Below are positions 16,495 through 24,510 of a stretch of DNA of 64,000 nucleotides, one piece after another. The notes beneath the pieces were generated by a model, which saw only the letters and a program-made list of their open reading frames with translations, was not told the DNA's origin and made no database searches. Position 1 is the first letter of the stretch; every line of letters begins with the position of its first letter. The stretch comes from Paractinoplanes pyxinae. GTDB taxonomy: Bacteria > Actinomycetota > Actinomycetes > Mycobacteriales > Micromonosporaceae. The position numbers and the translations under genes were made by a program. The stretch lies in the NCBI RefSeq assembly GCF_026626335.1, contig NZ_JAPNTZ010000014.1, positions 186,001-250,000 of the forward strand. The letters run 5' to 3'.

Positions 16495-17549
16495 GCGGTG
16501 CCTCCGTGCAGCCGGCGGATGAGGACGAGCAGGAACGGGGCGCCGAGCAGCGCGGTGATGATGCCGATGGGGATCTCTTGCGGGGCGAGTAGCACGCGCG
16601 CGATCACGTCGGCCCAGACGAGCAGGATCGCGCCGAGCAGGGCGGCGACCGGCACCACGCGTACGTGCGGGGCGCCGACGAGGCGGCGGGCCAGATGCGG
16701 CACGACGAGCCCGACGAAGCCGATGCTGCCCGCCGCGGAGACGAGCACGCCGACGCAGAGCGAGACGATGACCAGCAGCCGGATCCGGAACCGGTCGGGG
16801 TTCACGCCGAGGGTGTGGGCGGTCTCGTCGCCGACCGCCAGGGCGTCGAGCCGCCGGCCGGACACGGTCAGATAGATCGCCGTACCGCCGATGACGGCTG
16901 CCGCTATCAGCAGCAACGCGTCCCAGTGGGCCAGGCCGAGCGACCCGAGCAGCCAGAAGATCACCGAGCGGGCGCCCTCGGCCGAGCCCGAGGCGAAGAT
17001 GAGGAAGCTGGTGGTGGCGTAGAGGGCGTAGCCGACGGCGACCCCGGCCAGCAGCAGCCGGATCGAGGTGACCCGGCCGCCGCTGCGCGCGATGAGGAAC
17101 ACCAGCAGGGAGGCGGCCAGCGCTCCGAGGAAGGCGCTGGCCGACAACGCGTACTGGCCGAAGCCGGCACCCGCCCCGAAGAGGATGGCCGCCGCGGCGC
17201 CGCTGGAGGCGCCGGAGTTGATGCCCAGCAGGTAAGGGTCGGCGAGCACGTTGCGGACCATGGCTTGCAGGGCGACACCGCAGACGGCGAGCCCCGCGCC
17301 GACCAGCATGCCGAGCAGCACGCGCGGGAACCGCACCTGCCAGACGATCGCTTCCTGTGGTGGCGCCCAGTTCACTTCGCCGAGGCCGAACAGCTGGTGG
17401 GCGAGGATGCGGGCCACGGAGGCCGGGCCGATCGCGATCGCCCCCGTGCCGACCGCGATCACCCCGGTGACTGCCAGCCCGGCAGCCAGCACCGTCACCC
17501 AGAACGTCGTGCGGCGGCGCTGAGCGCGCAGCCCGAGCACGTCGTGCAC
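16491..17549 (-). CDS. FecCD-family ABC transporter permease
   Basis: A 352-residue permease with about ten membrane helices and family landmarks: GAGLAVCGVALQAMVRNVLADPYLLGINSGAS near residues 95-125, NPDRFRIRLL, and the C-terminal GIITALLGAPFLLVLIRR. It works as a homodimer in importers for siderophores, haem or cobalamin. GTG 17549 is chosen because AAGGGG lies five bases upstream; a Nur-like palindrome ends 17 bases before it. It is the first gene of the coupled five-gene operon. No cobalamin riboswitch precedes it, which argues against simple B12 import. Confidence 0.9.
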   Translation of the reverse strand: MHDVLGLRAQRRRTTFWVTVLAAGLAVTGVIAVGTGAIAIGPASVARILAHQLFGLGEVNWAPPQEAIVWQVRFPRVLLGMLVGAGLAVCGVALQAMVRNVLADPYLLGINSGASSGAAAAILFGAGAGFGQYALSASAFLGALAASLLVFLIARSGGRVTSIRLLLAGVAVGYALYATTSFLIFASGSAEGARSVIFWLLGSLGLAHWDALLLIAAAVIGGTAIYLTVSGRRLDALAVGDETAHTLGVNPDRFRIRLLVIVSLCVGVLVSAAGSIGFVGLVVPHLARRLVGAPHVRVVPVAALLGAILLVWADVIARVLLAPQEIPIGIITALLGAPFLLVLIRRLHGGTA

Positions 17550-17565
17550 TGCCACCCCTTTGTTG

Positions 17566-17582
17566 TTGCAAGTTATTGGCAA
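17566..17582 (-). promoter_or_regulatory. Nur-box-like operator in front of the metal-chelate operon
   Basis: The + strand reads TTGCAA-GTTAT-TGGCAA, matching 11 of 12 informative positions of the Streptomyces Nur (nickel uptake regulator) box TTGCAA-N5-TTGCAA. It is embedded in a longer palindrome with GTTGTTGC and GGCAACAAC arms. It lies between a plausible promoter region and the ribosome-binding site of the permease gene, so bound repressor would block transcription. Confidence 0.6.
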
Positions 17583-17599
17583 CAACCTAGCAAGGCGAT

Positions 17600-17615
17600 C
17601 ACTGTAGTGACAGTG
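17600..17615. promoter_or_regulatory. Perfect inverted repeat CACTGT-AGTG-ACAGTG
   Basis: A 6-bp perfect inverted repeat with a four-base centre lies 18 bp upstream of the Nur-like site, where a -35 region for the operon would be expected. It could bind a second regulator. A longer weak stem (GGCGAT/ATCGCC) surrounds it. Confidence 0.35.
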
Positions 17616-17659
17616 GCGAAAGTCATCGCCTGCTCAGGGCGGCCCAGTTGATCAGGGGC

Positions 17660-17850
17660 CTATGGGTTGTGGGGGCGGACGATTCCGGCGTCGTACGCGT
17701 AGACGATGGCGGCGGCGCGGTCGCGGGCGCCGAGCTTGGTGAAGAGGGTGCCGACGTGGGTCTTGACGGTGGTCTCGGCCAGCACCAGGCGGTCGGCGAT
17801 CTCGCGGTTGGAGGCGCCGCGGGCCATCAGGCGCAGCACGTCGAGTTGGC
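17660..17850 (-). pseudogene. LuxR-family response regulator, C-terminal HTH remnant
   Basis: About 60 codons encode an intact LuxR helix-turn-helix end: LDVLRLMARGASNREIADRLVLAETTVKTHVGTLFTKLGARDRAAAIVYAYDAG and a normal stop. No receiver domain is upstream. At about 17840-17852 the sequence changes abruptly into the tail of an MMPL transporter on the opposite strand. I infer a deletion that removed the 5' halves of two divergent genes. Confidence 0.8.
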
Positions 17851-18022
17851 CGCACTGATCGACGCCTTCATCGTCCGGGCGACGTTGGTGCCGGCGCTGA
17901 TGAAGCTGGCCGGCAAGGCGAACTGGTGGGCGCCCGGCTGGGCCCGCCGGGTGCACGCCCGGGCCGGCCTGGACGAATCGGGCGGCACGCTCTCGACCGA
18001 ACGGGAGCGGTCGCTAGTCTGA
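17846..18022 (+). pseudogene. MMPL-family transporter, C-terminal remnant
   Basis: The plus strand reads ALIDAFIVRATLVPALMKL, then GKANWWAPGWARRVHARAGL and a normal stop at 18022. This is the last helix and tail of an MMPL/RND-type exporter, a family of over 700 residues. Nothing of the preceding domains is present; the sequence immediately upstream is the LuxR remnant on the other strand. The two remnants are back to back, which marks one deletion joint. Confidence 0.8.
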
Positions 18023-18061
18023 GCCGGACGGGTCACGGGTGCGGAAGGATCAGGGCGAGCC

Positions 18062-18673
18062 ATGCAGCAAGCGAAGGTCGGCCACGGCGTTGTCAGCGGC
18101 ACGTTCAGCCTGGACGGGCAGACGTTCGACGTCGACAACAACATCTGGGTGGTCGGCGACGACGCCGAGTGCGTGGTGATCGACGCCCCGCACGACGTCG
18201 ACGCGATCCTGGCCGTGGTGGCCGGGCGCACGGTCCGCGCCATCGTCTGCACCCACGCCCACGACGACCACGTCCGGGTGGCGCCCGCGCTGCGCGAGCT
18301 CACGGGCGCCCCGATCCTGCTGCACCCGGACGACCGCCCGCTGTGGGAACTCACCCACGGCCCGGCGGTCGCCTGGGACGCCGACCTCGCCGACGGCCAG
18401 AAGATCGAGGTTGGCGGCACCGCCCTGACCGTCCTGCACACGCCCGGCCACGCCCCCGGCGCCGTCTGCCTCTACGCCCCCGACCTCGGCTGCGTCTTCA
18501 CCGGCGACACCCTGTTCCAGGGCGGCCCGGGCGCCACCGGCCGCTCGTACTCCGACGCCGGCGTGATCGTCGACTCGATCCGCACGAAGCTGTTCGCCCT
18601 GCCCGGCGACACAGTCGTGCACACCGGCCACGGCGACGACACGACAATCGCCGCCGAGCAGGCCTCGCTGTAA
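18062..18673 (+). CDS. MBL-fold metallo-hydrolase
   Basis: A 203-residue metallo-beta-lactamase-fold hydrolase with THAHDDH (residues 64-70), a following acidic/His set (HTPGHAPGAVCLY, FTGDTLFQGG) and a closing VVHTGHGDDTTI. This is the glyoxalase II-like/YcbL type, which binds two metals. The Asp after HAH is present; the last His of HxHxDH is kept. It may act in hydrolysing S-glutathionyl- or mycothiol-type thioesters, which is inference. It is intact although remnants flank it on both sides. Confidence 0.85.
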   Translation: MQQAKVGHGVVSGTFSLDGQTFDVDNNIWVVGDDAECVVIDAPHDVDAILAVVAGRTVRAIVCTHAHDDHVRVAPALRELTGAPILLHPDDRPLWELTHGPAVAWDADLADGQKIEVGGTALTVLHTPGHAPGAVCLYAPDLGCVFTGDTLFQGGPGATGRSYSDAGVIVDSIRTKLFALPGDTVVHTGHGDDTTIAAEQASL

Positions 18674-19166
18674 GGGCTCGGGCTGGGCGTCGCCGTCGGG
18701 CACCTGGCCGACCGGCTCGGCGCGCGCCGGGTGTACGCGGTGACGCTGGTCGTTCAAGCCGTCGCGACCGCTGTCTTCGTGCTCGTCGACGGGTTCGCCG
18801 GTTTCGTGGTGGCGGTCGGCCTGACCTCCGGGGTCCCGGGCCGGGCCGCGGCCGTGTTGCTGGTGGTGGCGGTCGTCGTTCACACGCTGGGGGAGTTGTG
18901 GCATGCGGCCGGGGGGGGGGGTTCGAGGTGTCCTTCGCGTTCGCGCCGCCGCATCGCACGGGGCAGTATCTGGGCGTCTTCGGGCTGGGCGCGGGGCTGG
19001 CCGAGGCGGTTGGGCCGGGCTTGCTCATCGCACTCTGCATCACTTGGGGAACGCCCGGGTGGTACGTGGTCGGTGGGCTCCTCGCCGCGACCGGGCGCTC
19101 GTGCCCTGGGCCGTGCGTGACGCGGGTCGCATGTCACAAGAGGCGGTGCTGTCCGGTCGAAGCTGA
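18674..19166 (+). pseudogene. MFS transporter pseudogene (deleted middle, frameshift at an 11-G run)
   Basis: Just after the MBL stop the frame reads GLGVAVGHLADRLGARRVYAVTL, the MFS motif A between helices 2 and 3, but no start precedes it. After one or two helices it jumps to late-MFS sequence (VVVHTLGELWHAA). A run of eleven G at 18911-18921 then shifts the frame, and the match continues in another frame as FEVSFAFAPPHRTGQYLGVFG and GPGLLIALCITWGTPGWYVVGG. One more G or two fewer would restore this joint. The 5' end and the middle helices are missing, so the gene is dead. Confidence 0.8.
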
Positions 19167-19200
19167 CAACTGAGCCAGCTAGACGAAGGAAGTGACGGAC

Positions 19201-19941
19201 ATGAAGATCGCCGTGCTGGGTGGGACCGGGCTGATCGGCTCGCAGGTCGTCACGTTGATGCGGGAGCACGGGCACGACGCGGAGCCGTTGTCGCCGGCCA
19301 ACGGGGTCGACCTGCTCACGGGGGAGGGGCTGGACGCCGGCCTCAAGGGCGCCGACGTGGTCGTCAACCTGACCAACTCGCCGACGTTCGACGACAAGTC
19401 GATCCCGTTCTTCCGTACCACGATGGAGAACATGCTGGCCGCGGCCGACCGCCAGGGTGTCGGCCACGCCGTGATCCTGTCGATCGTCGGCGTCGACCAG
19501 GTGCCCGGCCTCGACTACTACAAGGCCAAGGTGCTGCAGGAGGAAATTCTCAAGGGCGGCCCGGTCCCGTGGTCGATCGTGCGGGCCGGCCAGTTCTTCG
19601 AGTTCATGAAGTCGGTGCTGTCGTGGGTCGTCGACGAGGACGGCGTGCACCTGCCGGCCACGCCCGTGCAGCCGCTCGCCTCGGCCGAGATCTCGCGCGA
19701 GGTGGCCAAGGTCGCCGCCGGGCGGCCGCTCAACGCCGTCGTGAACATCGTCGGCCCCGAGGTGTTCCCGCTCGACGAGCTGGGCCGCATCGCCCGGGCC
19801 GCGAAGGGCGACGACCGTACGGTGGTGACCGACAACAACGCCGGGATGTTCGCCGCCGTCCAGGGTGACGTGCTGACCGGCCCGGCGGGCTCGATCATCG
19901 CGAAGCAGACGTTCCGCGAGTTCCTGGCCGCCCAGAAGTAG
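19201..19941 (+). CDS. NmrA-like/atypical SDR NAD(P)-binding protein
   Basis: A 246-residue atypical SDR: nucleotide-binding GGTGLIGSQV at residues 7-16, then ADVVVNLTNSP, an ILSIVGVD strand, YYKAKVLQEE with the active-site-region Tyr/Lys, and a substrate-side IVRAGQFFEF. It fits NmrA/TMR-like oxidoreductases with uncertain catalysis. GAAGGA at 19183-19188 could serve either GTG 19192 or ATG 19201. It converges with, and overlaps by 47 bp, the XRE regulator. Confidence 0.8.
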   Translation: MKIAVLGGTGLIGSQVVTLMREHGHDAEPLSPANGVDLLTGEGLDAGLKGADVVVNLTNSPTFDDKSIPFFRTTMENMLAAADRQGVGHAVILSIVGVDQVPGLDYYKAKVLQEEILKGGPVPWSIVRAGQFFEFMKSVLSWVVDEDGVHLPATPVQPLASAEISREVAKVAAGRPLNAVVNIVGPEVFPLDELGRIARAAKGDDRTVVTDNNAGMFAAVQGDVLTGPAGSIIAKQTFREFLAAQK

Positions 19942-20767
19942 CCGAGGCGCCGAGAACCGAGAGCAGCTCCAGTTTTCCGGCGCTCTCGGTTCCCGGCGTC
20001 GCCGTGTAGACGACGAGTTGCTGCGACTGGTCGGGGTCGATCAGCCGCTGGCAGAACAGTTCGAGCGCGCCCACCTCAGGGTGGATCAGCCGCACCTGGC
20101 CGCAGTACGGCCCGGCCACCGGGTGCTCGCGCCACAGCGCCGCGAATTCGGGACTCTCGCGCAGCAGCGCCGCCACGAGCGCGCCCGCGCGGGAGTCCTT
20201 TCCGTCCCGGGTGTACGACGAATGCAGGTCGGCCACGATGAGCCGGCCCTGCTCGGCACGGTCCTCCGGCGGGTAGGCCAGCCGCTCGGCCGGATCGGTG
20301 AACCAGCGGTAGTGCTTGCTGCGCGCGAGCCCACTGTGGACGCTCTCGTCGCCGATCAGCGCGACCGATAGCGGCGTCTGCAGCAGAGTTTCGCCGAGGG
20401 GGCTCACTACCTGCGCCGCAGCGCCCTGCAGGCCGTCGAAGATGCGGCGCATCCCCGGATTGATGTGATCGGAATCGGTCGTACGCCGACCGGTAGCGTA
20501 GCCGCCCAACCGGAACAGATGCTCCCGCTCCTCGAGCGGGAGCCGCAGCGCCCGGGCCAGCGACTCGAGGATCTGTTCCGAGGGGTGCGGCCCGCGCGGC
20601 TGCTCGAGCCGGGTGTAGTAGTCGATCGACATGCCGGCGAGCACCGCGACCTCTTCCCGCCGCAGTCCCCGCGTCCGCCGTCGTTGCCCGCGCGGCAGGC
20701 CCACGTCCTCGGGTTGCAACGCCTCGCGGCGGGTCCGCAGGTAGTCGGCGAGAAGAGTGCGGTCCAT
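19895..20767 (-). CDS. XRE-family regulator with MmyB-like ligand-binding domain
   Basis: A 290-residue DNA-binding protein. The N-terminal XRE helix-turn-helix spans about residues 10-75 (LPRGQRRRTRGLRREEVAVLAGMSIDYYTRLEQ). The C-terminal MmyB-like PAS-related domain follows (FTDPAERLAYPPEDRAEQGRLIVADLHSSYTRDG, HPVAGPYCGQVRLIHPEVGALEL). Relatives regulate adjacent SDR genes in response to fatty-acid-like ligands. Its start lies two bases after the stop of the SDR gene upstream, so the two are co-transcribed here. Confidence 0.9.
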   Translation of the reverse strand: MDRTLLADYLRTRREALQPEDVGLPRGQRRRTRGLRREEVAVLAGMSIDYYTRLEQPRGPHPSEQILESLARALRLPLEEREHLFRLGGYATGRRTTDSDHINPGMRRIFDGLQGAAAQVVSPLGETLLQTPLSVALIGDESVHSGLARSKHYRWFTDPAERLAYPPEDRAEQGRLIVADLHSSYTRDGKDSRAGALVAALLRESPEFAALWREHPVAGPYCGQVRLIHPEVGALELFCQRLIDPDQSQQLVVYTATPGTESAGKLELLSVLGASATSGRPGTRGTSASR

Positions 20768-20769
20768 CG

Positions 20770-21645
20770 TCAGCTCCCGACCAGCTCGGCCGACACGTCC
20801 CACAGGCGGGAGGCGGCGGCTTGGTCGCGGGCCGGGCGGTAGATGGCCAGCTCGGTCGGCTTCCCGGTGAACTGCCCGAGGCCGTCGGGCCCGTACAGCC
20901 GGCCGCCCGGAGCCGTCGTCGCGTACAGGGCGGGCTGCAGCCCCTGCTCGACCCCCTGCACGAAGACACCCCACCGGGCCAGCCGCGACATGATGGCCTC
21001 CAGCCGGGCCGGCTTGTCCCGTCCCATGTTCGGCCCGGCCGCGTACAGGCCGGTCAGCGTCGTGCCCGGGTGCGCGGCATTGCTGATGATGCCCCAATCC
21101 TCGGCCCGCGACCGACGATCCAGCTCCAGAGCGAACAGCAAATTCGCCAACTTCGACTGCCCGTACGCCTTGATGGCCGAGTAGCTGCCGGTGCTCTGCA
21201 AGTCGTCCCAGTTCACCGACGCGTTGCGGGCAGCGCTGCTGGTCATCGTGGTGACGTGGGCGTGCCCGGCCCGCAACTGCGGCAGCAGCCGGGTCGTGAG
21301 CGCGAAGTGCCCCAGGTGGTTGGTGCCGAACTGCAGCTCGAAGCCGTCGGTGGTGGTGTGCCGCACGGGCGGGGCCATCACGCCGGCGTTGTTGACGAGG
21401 ATGTCGATCGGCCGGTCGACACCGCCGGCGAACTCGGCCACCGACTTCAGCGACGCGAGGTCGAGCTCGGCCAGGGTGACGAGGGCGTCCGGCGTCTCGG
21501 CGTGGATGCGGGCGACCGCCGCCTCGCCCTTGGCCGGATCGCGTACGGGCAACAGCAGTTCGGCGCCCTCGGCGGCGAGCCGGGCGGCCAGCCCCAGGCC
21601 CACGCCGCTGCTCGCCCCGGTCACCACGGCCAGCTTGGTACTCAC
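20770..21645 (-). CDS. SDR-family oxidoreductase
   Basis: A 291-residue classical-type SDR with VVTGASSGVGLGLA at the N-terminus, DILVNNAGVMAPP, and a catalytic YGQSK motif. The C-terminal extension fits the protochlorophyllide/retinol-dehydrogenase-like group that is often paired with MmyB regulators. GTG 21645 is chosen, with GGGAG upstream; an earlier in-frame start lacks a ribosome-binding site. It forms an operon with the XRE regulator. Confidence 0.85.
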   Translation of the reverse strand: MSTKLAVVTGASSGVGLGLAARLAAEGAELLLPVRDPAKGEAAVARIHAETPDALVTLAELDLASLKSVAEFAGGVDRPIDILVNNAGVMAPPVRHTTTDGFELQFGTNHLGHFALTTRLLPQLRAGHAHVTTMTSSAARNASVNWDDLQSTGSYSAIKAYGQSKLANLLFALELDRRSRAEDWGIISNAAHPGTTLTGLYAAGPNMGRDKPARLEAIMSRLARWGVFVQGVEQGLQPALYATTAPGGRLYGPDGLGQFTGKPTELAIYRPARDQAAASRLWDVSAELVGS

Positions 21646-21711
21646 AAGAACTCCCAGGTCAGTAGCGGATTTGTGTCCACCTTGACGCGATCCGAGGGCG
21701 GTAACCATGGT

Positions 21712-22071
21712 CTACGAATACAAGGCCCAGCGGTGCAACTTGTCGGGGTTGAGCACGATCCACAGCGTCGAGATCTCCACCGGGGAGCCGGTGGCCACCA
21801 GCACGGCCAGCGGCGTGCCGTCGGCGCGGTGCGCGACCATTCCCGGCAGCCCGTTCACGGTCGCGAGCATCAGACGCGTGCCGGCGAACAGGCCCAGCAG
21901 CAGCATCGCGACCTCGGCCGCGCCCCGCACCGGTTCGTCCGGTGCGGAGACGCGGCCGCCGCCGTCGCAGACGGCCACCACGTCGGCGGTCAGCAGGGAC
22001 TCGATCGCCGCCAGGTCAGCCGAGGAGCAGGCGCCGAGCAGGTGGGACAGGGGGTGGAACGGGTCAGGCAC
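21712..22071 (-). CDS. Stand-alone NTF2/SnoaL-like domain resembling the ECF41 sigma C-terminal domain
   Basis: A 119-residue NTF2-like domain with the two hallmarks of ECF41 sigma-factor tails: a DGGG-R motif in VAVCDGGGRVSAP and NPDKL in LWIVLNPDKLHRW near the end. No sigma region 2 or 4 is present. GTG 22071 overlaps the end of the NDH-2 gene, so it is the last gene of the sigma-NDH-2 operon. It may be a separate regulatory domain acting on the sigma factor, or the leftover of a second ECF41 gene. Confidence 0.7.
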   Translation of the reverse strand: MPDPFHPLSHLLGACSSADLAAIESLLTADVVAVCDGGGRVSAPDEPVRGAAEVAMLLLGLFAGTRLMLATVNGLPGMVAHRADGTPLAVLVATGSPVEISTLWIVLNPDKLHRWALYS

Positions 22072-23404
22072 GGGTTCCCGCGGTCGCACGCGCCGGCTCG
22101 CCGCCGGTCTCGAACGCCTGCCGCGGGTGCTGCACCGAGGCCAGCGAGACGATGTCACGCCCGTAGAAGACGGCGGTCGCCCACACGGCCAGCACGCGCA
22201 CCTTGCGCTCCCAGGTCGGCACGGCCAGCACGTGGTAGCCGCGGTGCATGACCCAGGCCGGGAAGCCCTTGATCACGATGCCGTGCCACTGGAAGATGCC
22301 CCGCCCCAGCCCCAGCGTCGCCACCACGCCCAGGCTGGCGTGCTTGTACGGCTTGGCCTTCCGCCCGCGCAGCGCGGCGATCAGGTTCTTGGCCAGAAGC
22401 TTTCCCTGCCGTACGGCGTGCTGGGCGTTCGGCACGGTCGCGACGCCCGGCTGGTCGATGGCCAGGTCGGGCACCGCGGCGTCGTCGCCGGCCGCCCACG
22501 CGTCCTCGATCGGCTCGGCGTCCGTGCCCACCCGCAGGTCGGCCCGCACGACGACCTGGCCGCGGGCGTCGATCGGCAGGTCGGTGTGGTTGTGCACCAT
22601 CGGGTTGGCGCCGTTGCCGGCCGTCCACACGATGAGCTCGGAGTCGAACGCTTCCCCGGTGGAGAGCACGATGTGGCCGCCCTCGGCCGAGCGCAGTTGC
22701 GCGTTCAGGTGTACGTGGCCGCCGCGCTTCTCGAGGTGGCGCACCACCCAGCGGCCGGGCTCGTCGGTCACCTCGGGCAGGATCCGGTCGCGGGCCTCGA
22801 CGAGGTGGAAGCTCAGCTCCGAGGCGTCGAGCTCGGGATACTTCTTCACCAGCGCCTGCCCCAGCGACATGAGCTCGCCGAAGCCTTCGACGCCGGAGAA
22901 GCCGCCGCCGACGAACGTGACAGTGAGCAGTCGCTGCCGCTGGGGCCCGTGGGGGAGCGTGGCCGCCTGATCGAACGCGGTCAGCATGCGGTCGCGGATG
23001 GCCACCGCCTCCTCGACGTGCTTCATGCCGATCGCGTTCTCGGCGACGCCCGGGATCGCGAGTTTGCGGGTCACCGCCCCGGCGGTCACCACCAAAATGT
23101 CGTACGGGAGGGAAAAGCTCTCGCCCACGGCTGGCTGCACCAGAACCGTACGGTGGGAATGGTCGATCTTCGTCACGCTCCCGTTGACCAACCGGGTCTT
23201 CTTGAGGTGCCGCCGTAGCGCGACCGCCGCGTGGCGCGCCTCGACCGAGCCGGCCACCACCTCGGGCAGGAAGGGCTGATAGGTCATGTACGGGCGCGGA
23301 TCGACCACGATGACCTTCGCCTCGTCCCGGCGGAGTTTCTTCTCCAGTTTCCAGGCCGTGTAGAAGCCGGCGTAGCCACCACCGACCACCAGGATCGTCC
23401 GCAT
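22064..23404 (-). CDS. Type II NADH dehydrogenase (NDH-2-like FAD oxidoreductase)
   Basis: A 446-residue two-dinucleotide-binding-domain flavoprotein: FAD motif VVGGGYAGFY at the N-terminus, VDPRPYMTYQPFLPEV, ATG-like VVTAGAV, the NAD motif VTFVGGGFSGVEGFGEL near residue 168, and a late AAGDDAAVPD. The C-terminus is hydrophobic/amphipathic, as in membrane-associated NDH-2. It oxidises NADH and passes electrons to quinone without pumping protons. It lies 89 bp downstream of an ECF41 sigma gene, which probably controls it. Confidence 0.85.
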   Translation of the reverse strand: MRTILVVGGGYAGFYTAWKLEKKLRRDEAKVIVVDPRPYMTYQPFLPEVVAGSVEARHAAVALRRHLKKTRLVNGSVTKIDHSHRTVLVQPAVGESFSLPYDILVVTAGAVTRKLAIPGVAENAIGMKHVEEAVAIRDRMLTAFDQAATLPHGPQRQRLLTVTFVGGGFSGVEGFGELMSLGQALVKKYPELDASELSFHLVEARDRILPEVTDEPGRWVVRHLEKRGGHVHLNAQLRSAEGGHIVLSTGEAFDSELIVWTAGNGANPMVHNHTDLPIDARGQVVVRADLRVGTDAEPIEDAWAAGDDAAVPDLAIDQPGVATVPNAQHAVRQGKLLAKNLIAALRGRKAKPYKHASLGVVATLGLGRGIFQWHGIVIKGFPAWVMHRGYHVLAVPTWERKVRVLAVWATAVFYGRDIVSLASVQHPRQAFETGGEPARATAGTRA

Positions 23405-23493
23405 CGTGCCCTCTGTTTCTCCCGCCTCCGGCGGGGTGACGAGCTTGTCGTCAGTAAGACAAGTGAGGGCGGCGATTCGTGACAGGGTGTCCG

Positions 23494-24363
23494 TCAGCTC
23501 ACAGCGGCGATCTTCTCCTGGTTCATCATCCACAGCACCTGCTCGATGCCGTCGGCCGAGGCGTCGATCGTCAGCACCGCCAGCGTCTCGTCGCCGCGGT
23601 GCAGAACGGCGCTGGTCTGGCCGTTGGCCGTGATGAAGCGAACCTCGACGCCGTCCCACCACCAGGCCGAGAAGGCCGCGATGTACTTGGCCACGCGGAC
23701 CGCGCCCACGACCGCCTTGCGCGAGACCTGCCGAGCCCCGTTGCCGTCGGAGATGCTGGCCACCTCGGACGCGAACAGCTTCTCGAGGGCCTGCAGATCG
23801 CCGCTGCGGGCGGCCGTGATGAACGTCGCCAGCAGCTCGCGCTGGGCGGTGGCCGAGACCGGCGCCTTGCGCTCGCCGGCGACGTGCTTGCGGGCGCGGC
23901 TCACCAATTGGCGTACGGCCGGCTCGTTGCTCTGCAGGATGTCGGCGATCTGGCCGTACGGGTAGTCGAAGGCCTCGCGCAGCACGTAGGCCGCCCGCTC
24001 GTTCGGGGTCAGCTTCTCGAGCAGCATGAGCACGGCGAACTGGAGCGCGTTGCCCGTCTCGGCGCCCAGGTAGGGGTCGGCGCTCGTGTCCACGGGCTCC
24101 GGCAGCCAAGGGCCCACGTAAGTCTCCCGGCGTACGCGGGCCGACTGAAGATTGTTGATGGCGAGCCGGGTCGTGGTGGTGGCCAGAAACGCGCCCGGAT
24201 TCTCCACAGTGTCCCGGTCGTAGGTCTGCCAGCGCAGCCACACGTCCTGCACCAGATCCTCGGCCTCGGTGGCGCTGCCGAGCATGCGATAGGCGATACC
24301 GAACAGCCGCGGCCGCACCTCCGTGAACACCCGTGCCGCCTCGTTCAGATCACCCAGACCCAT
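23494..24363 (-). CDS. ECF41-type (SigJ-like) RNA polymerase sigma factor
   Basis: A 289-residue ECF sigma factor. Region 2 (RPRLFGIAYRMLGSATEAEDLVQDVWLRW) and region 4 (LTPNERAAYVLREAFDYPYGQIADIL, QLVSRARKH) are followed by a SnoaL/NTF2-like extension (ELLATFITAARSGDLQAL and so on), which defines ECF41. In this copy the family motifs are altered: DGNG replaces DGGG and the end reads NQEKI where NPDKL is usual. ECF41 factors use this tail instead of an anti-sigma factor. ATG 24363 is preferred over 24378. Confidence 0.88.
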   Translation of the reverse strand: MGLGDLNEAARVFTEVRPRLFGIAYRMLGSATEAEDLVQDVWLRWQTYDRDTVENPGAFLATTTTRLAINNLQSARVRRETYVGPWLPEPVDTSADPYLGAETGNALQFAVLMLLEKLTPNERAAYVLREAFDYPYGQIADILQSNEPAVRQLVSRARKHVAGERKAPVSATAQRELLATFITAARSGDLQALEKLFASEVASISDGNGARQVSRKAVVGAVRVAKYIAAFSAWWWDGVEVRFITANGQTSAVLHRGDETLAVLTIDASADGIEQVLWMMNQEKIAAVS

Positions 24364-24510
24364 TCCCGCCCCCTTCACCGCGCTCCATCCTGGCCCCGCG
24401 ACCAGCCCCGATGCCAGTTCCCGGGCCCGTGACGATCGCCTCCGTCACAGATCCGGGGGCTGTCCGGTCACGGCTGATGGACCGCACATCAGCATCCGAG
24501 GGGGAAGATC

